From UBA6215 sp964484255 (GTDB taxonomy: Bacteria > Omnitrophota > Gorgyraeia > Pluralincolimonadales > Pluralincolimonadaceae), in NCBI GenBank assembly GCA_964484255.1, contig CAZAEH010000029.1, positions 1 to 16,130 on the forward strand: 16,130 bases of DNA. Direction: 5' to 3'. A program made the position numbers and the translations under genes. Each line of letters starts with the position of its first letter. The first letter of the stretch is position 1. Positions 15,805-16,130 of the stretch are shown here, in pieces. The notes below the pieces were generated by a model. The model was not told where the DNA came from and searched no databases. It saw only the letters and a list, made by a program, of their open reading frames with translations.

Positions 15805-16130
15805 TAGTCCTAATGAATCATACTTATTGACCGGGTCATTATTGCAGTAGAGATAGAGGTTGGATCCGTCTATCTGCCCAAGGGGGTCTTTAGTTATGAA
15901 CCTCCCTATCAGGGGGTTGTAATAGCGTGCCCCGAAGAAGACTAATCCCGTCTCGGGGGAGTATTCCTTGGTCTTGTAGGCGTATTTGGCTGTAAGGGCG
16001 CCCGACTGAGATGTTATGGAGCCGAAGGCGTCGTAGTCGTAGGTCTGGATGACGGCTCCTGTTGAGTCGGTTGCCTGGTTGAGGTTACCTAGGTTAGAGT
16101 CGTGGTAATAGAGGGTGTTGGTGCCGTCAT
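15421..16130 (-). CDS. RHS-repeat protein, C-terminal 235 codons with metallopeptidase-like tip (runs off right edge)
   Basis: The frame is open at the right edge. The first about 108 residues are RHS core: TNTLYYH, QTYDYDAFGSIT, TGLVFFGARYYNPLIGRF, NLYLYCNNDPVNKYD and the closing SLGL. RHS proteins are large shells that encapsulate and deliver a C-terminal toxin. After LGL (residue 108, about 15804) the sequence becomes AT-rich and variable: about 127 residues including LGLGHEMDHANANFF (HExxH-type zinc site at 15601-15615) and then an NYLEERRVIKGSETHAANTL segment with a candidate third ligand Glu. It ends in HSGDTYHVPTPTSR. The tip resembles M91/NleD-like zinc peptidase effector tips, by pattern only. 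The stop is two bases before the candidate immunity gene. Confidence 0.9.
   Translation of the reverse strand, partial: DGTNTLYYHDSNLGNLNQATDSTGAVIQTYDYDAFGSITSQSGALTAKYAYKTKEYSPETGLVFFGARYYNPLIGRFITKDPLGQIDGSNLYLYCNNDPVNKYDSLGLTIIVIGNKKDYDEAIKYLQCDAVMLNDEDNDSYGPSTNIIMWDPYSALKLTNGGTQSPALGLGHEMDHANANFFQRIVGAIPWPKYNYLEERRVIKGSETHAANTLGEGKRKDHSGDTYHVPTPTSR

Noticed and set aside
1..16130. tRNA, rRNA, CRISPR array or insertion sequence
   Set aside because: No cloverleaf, regular repeat-spacer pattern, transposase or terminal inverted repeats were seen on either strand.

Overview
The window is almost entirely one long minus-strand transcription direction: a complete-looking type II secretion system (T2SS) pseudopilin/ATPase/secretin cluster bracketed by large, edge-truncated surface or RHS-type proteins. 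The protein architectures point to an uncultured Gram-negative lineage with very large RHS and Ca-binding surface proteins. Candidatus Omnitrophota, or a neighbour such as Elusimicrobiota, is my best guess. This rests on protein style (short GspA-like ATPase, PilM/PilN-like GspL, giant RHS proteins), not on any marker gene, and is only moderately secure.

Right edge, reading along the minus strand (16130 down to 14760): the C-terminal end of an RHS-repeat protein with a canonical core motif. It switches after the core's closing LGL into an AT-rich tip carrying an HEMDH zinc-peptidase-like motif. Two bases later comes a small AT-rich secreted protein (15418-14927) in the position expected of an immunity gene. 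Directly beyond it is a 44-codon GC-rich scrap of RHS core with no start codon. This is the classic layout of a swapped polymorphic-toxin tip/immunity cassette.

Middle right (14763-12602): a strong consensus promoter whose predicted +1 falls on the ATG of an AAA/DUF4143 ATPase (leaderless). After 15 bp comes a secreted alpha/beta-hydrolase with an N-terminal small beta-domain and a Lys/Pro-rich linker. Its stop codon overlaps the ribosome binding site of gspE.

T2SS (12593-1833): order E-F-G-H-I-J-K-L-M, then an internal promoter, then a short GspA/ExeA-like ATPase, a GspC/PilP-like protein and the secretin D. Genes are linked by TAATG, ATGA or GTGA overlaps or gaps below 15 bp, so translational coupling is likely. 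The canonical C-D block is at the distal end, and no prepilin peptidase (GspO) or pilotin is present. The secretin carries an extra C-terminal domain that reads as a TonB/TolA C-terminal domain.

Left edge (1792 to 1, running off the window): a signal-peptide protein with Ig-like domains, a long acidic Ser/Pro/Glu linker and an EF-hand-like loop. It begins 40 bp after the secretin and is a natural candidate T2SS substrate. Functionally: GspE powers, GspF/L/M form the inner-membrane platform, G-K form the pseudopilus, GspC connects to secretin D, and the flanking secreted proteins (hydrolase, Ig/EF-hand protein, possibly the RHS protein) are possible clients.
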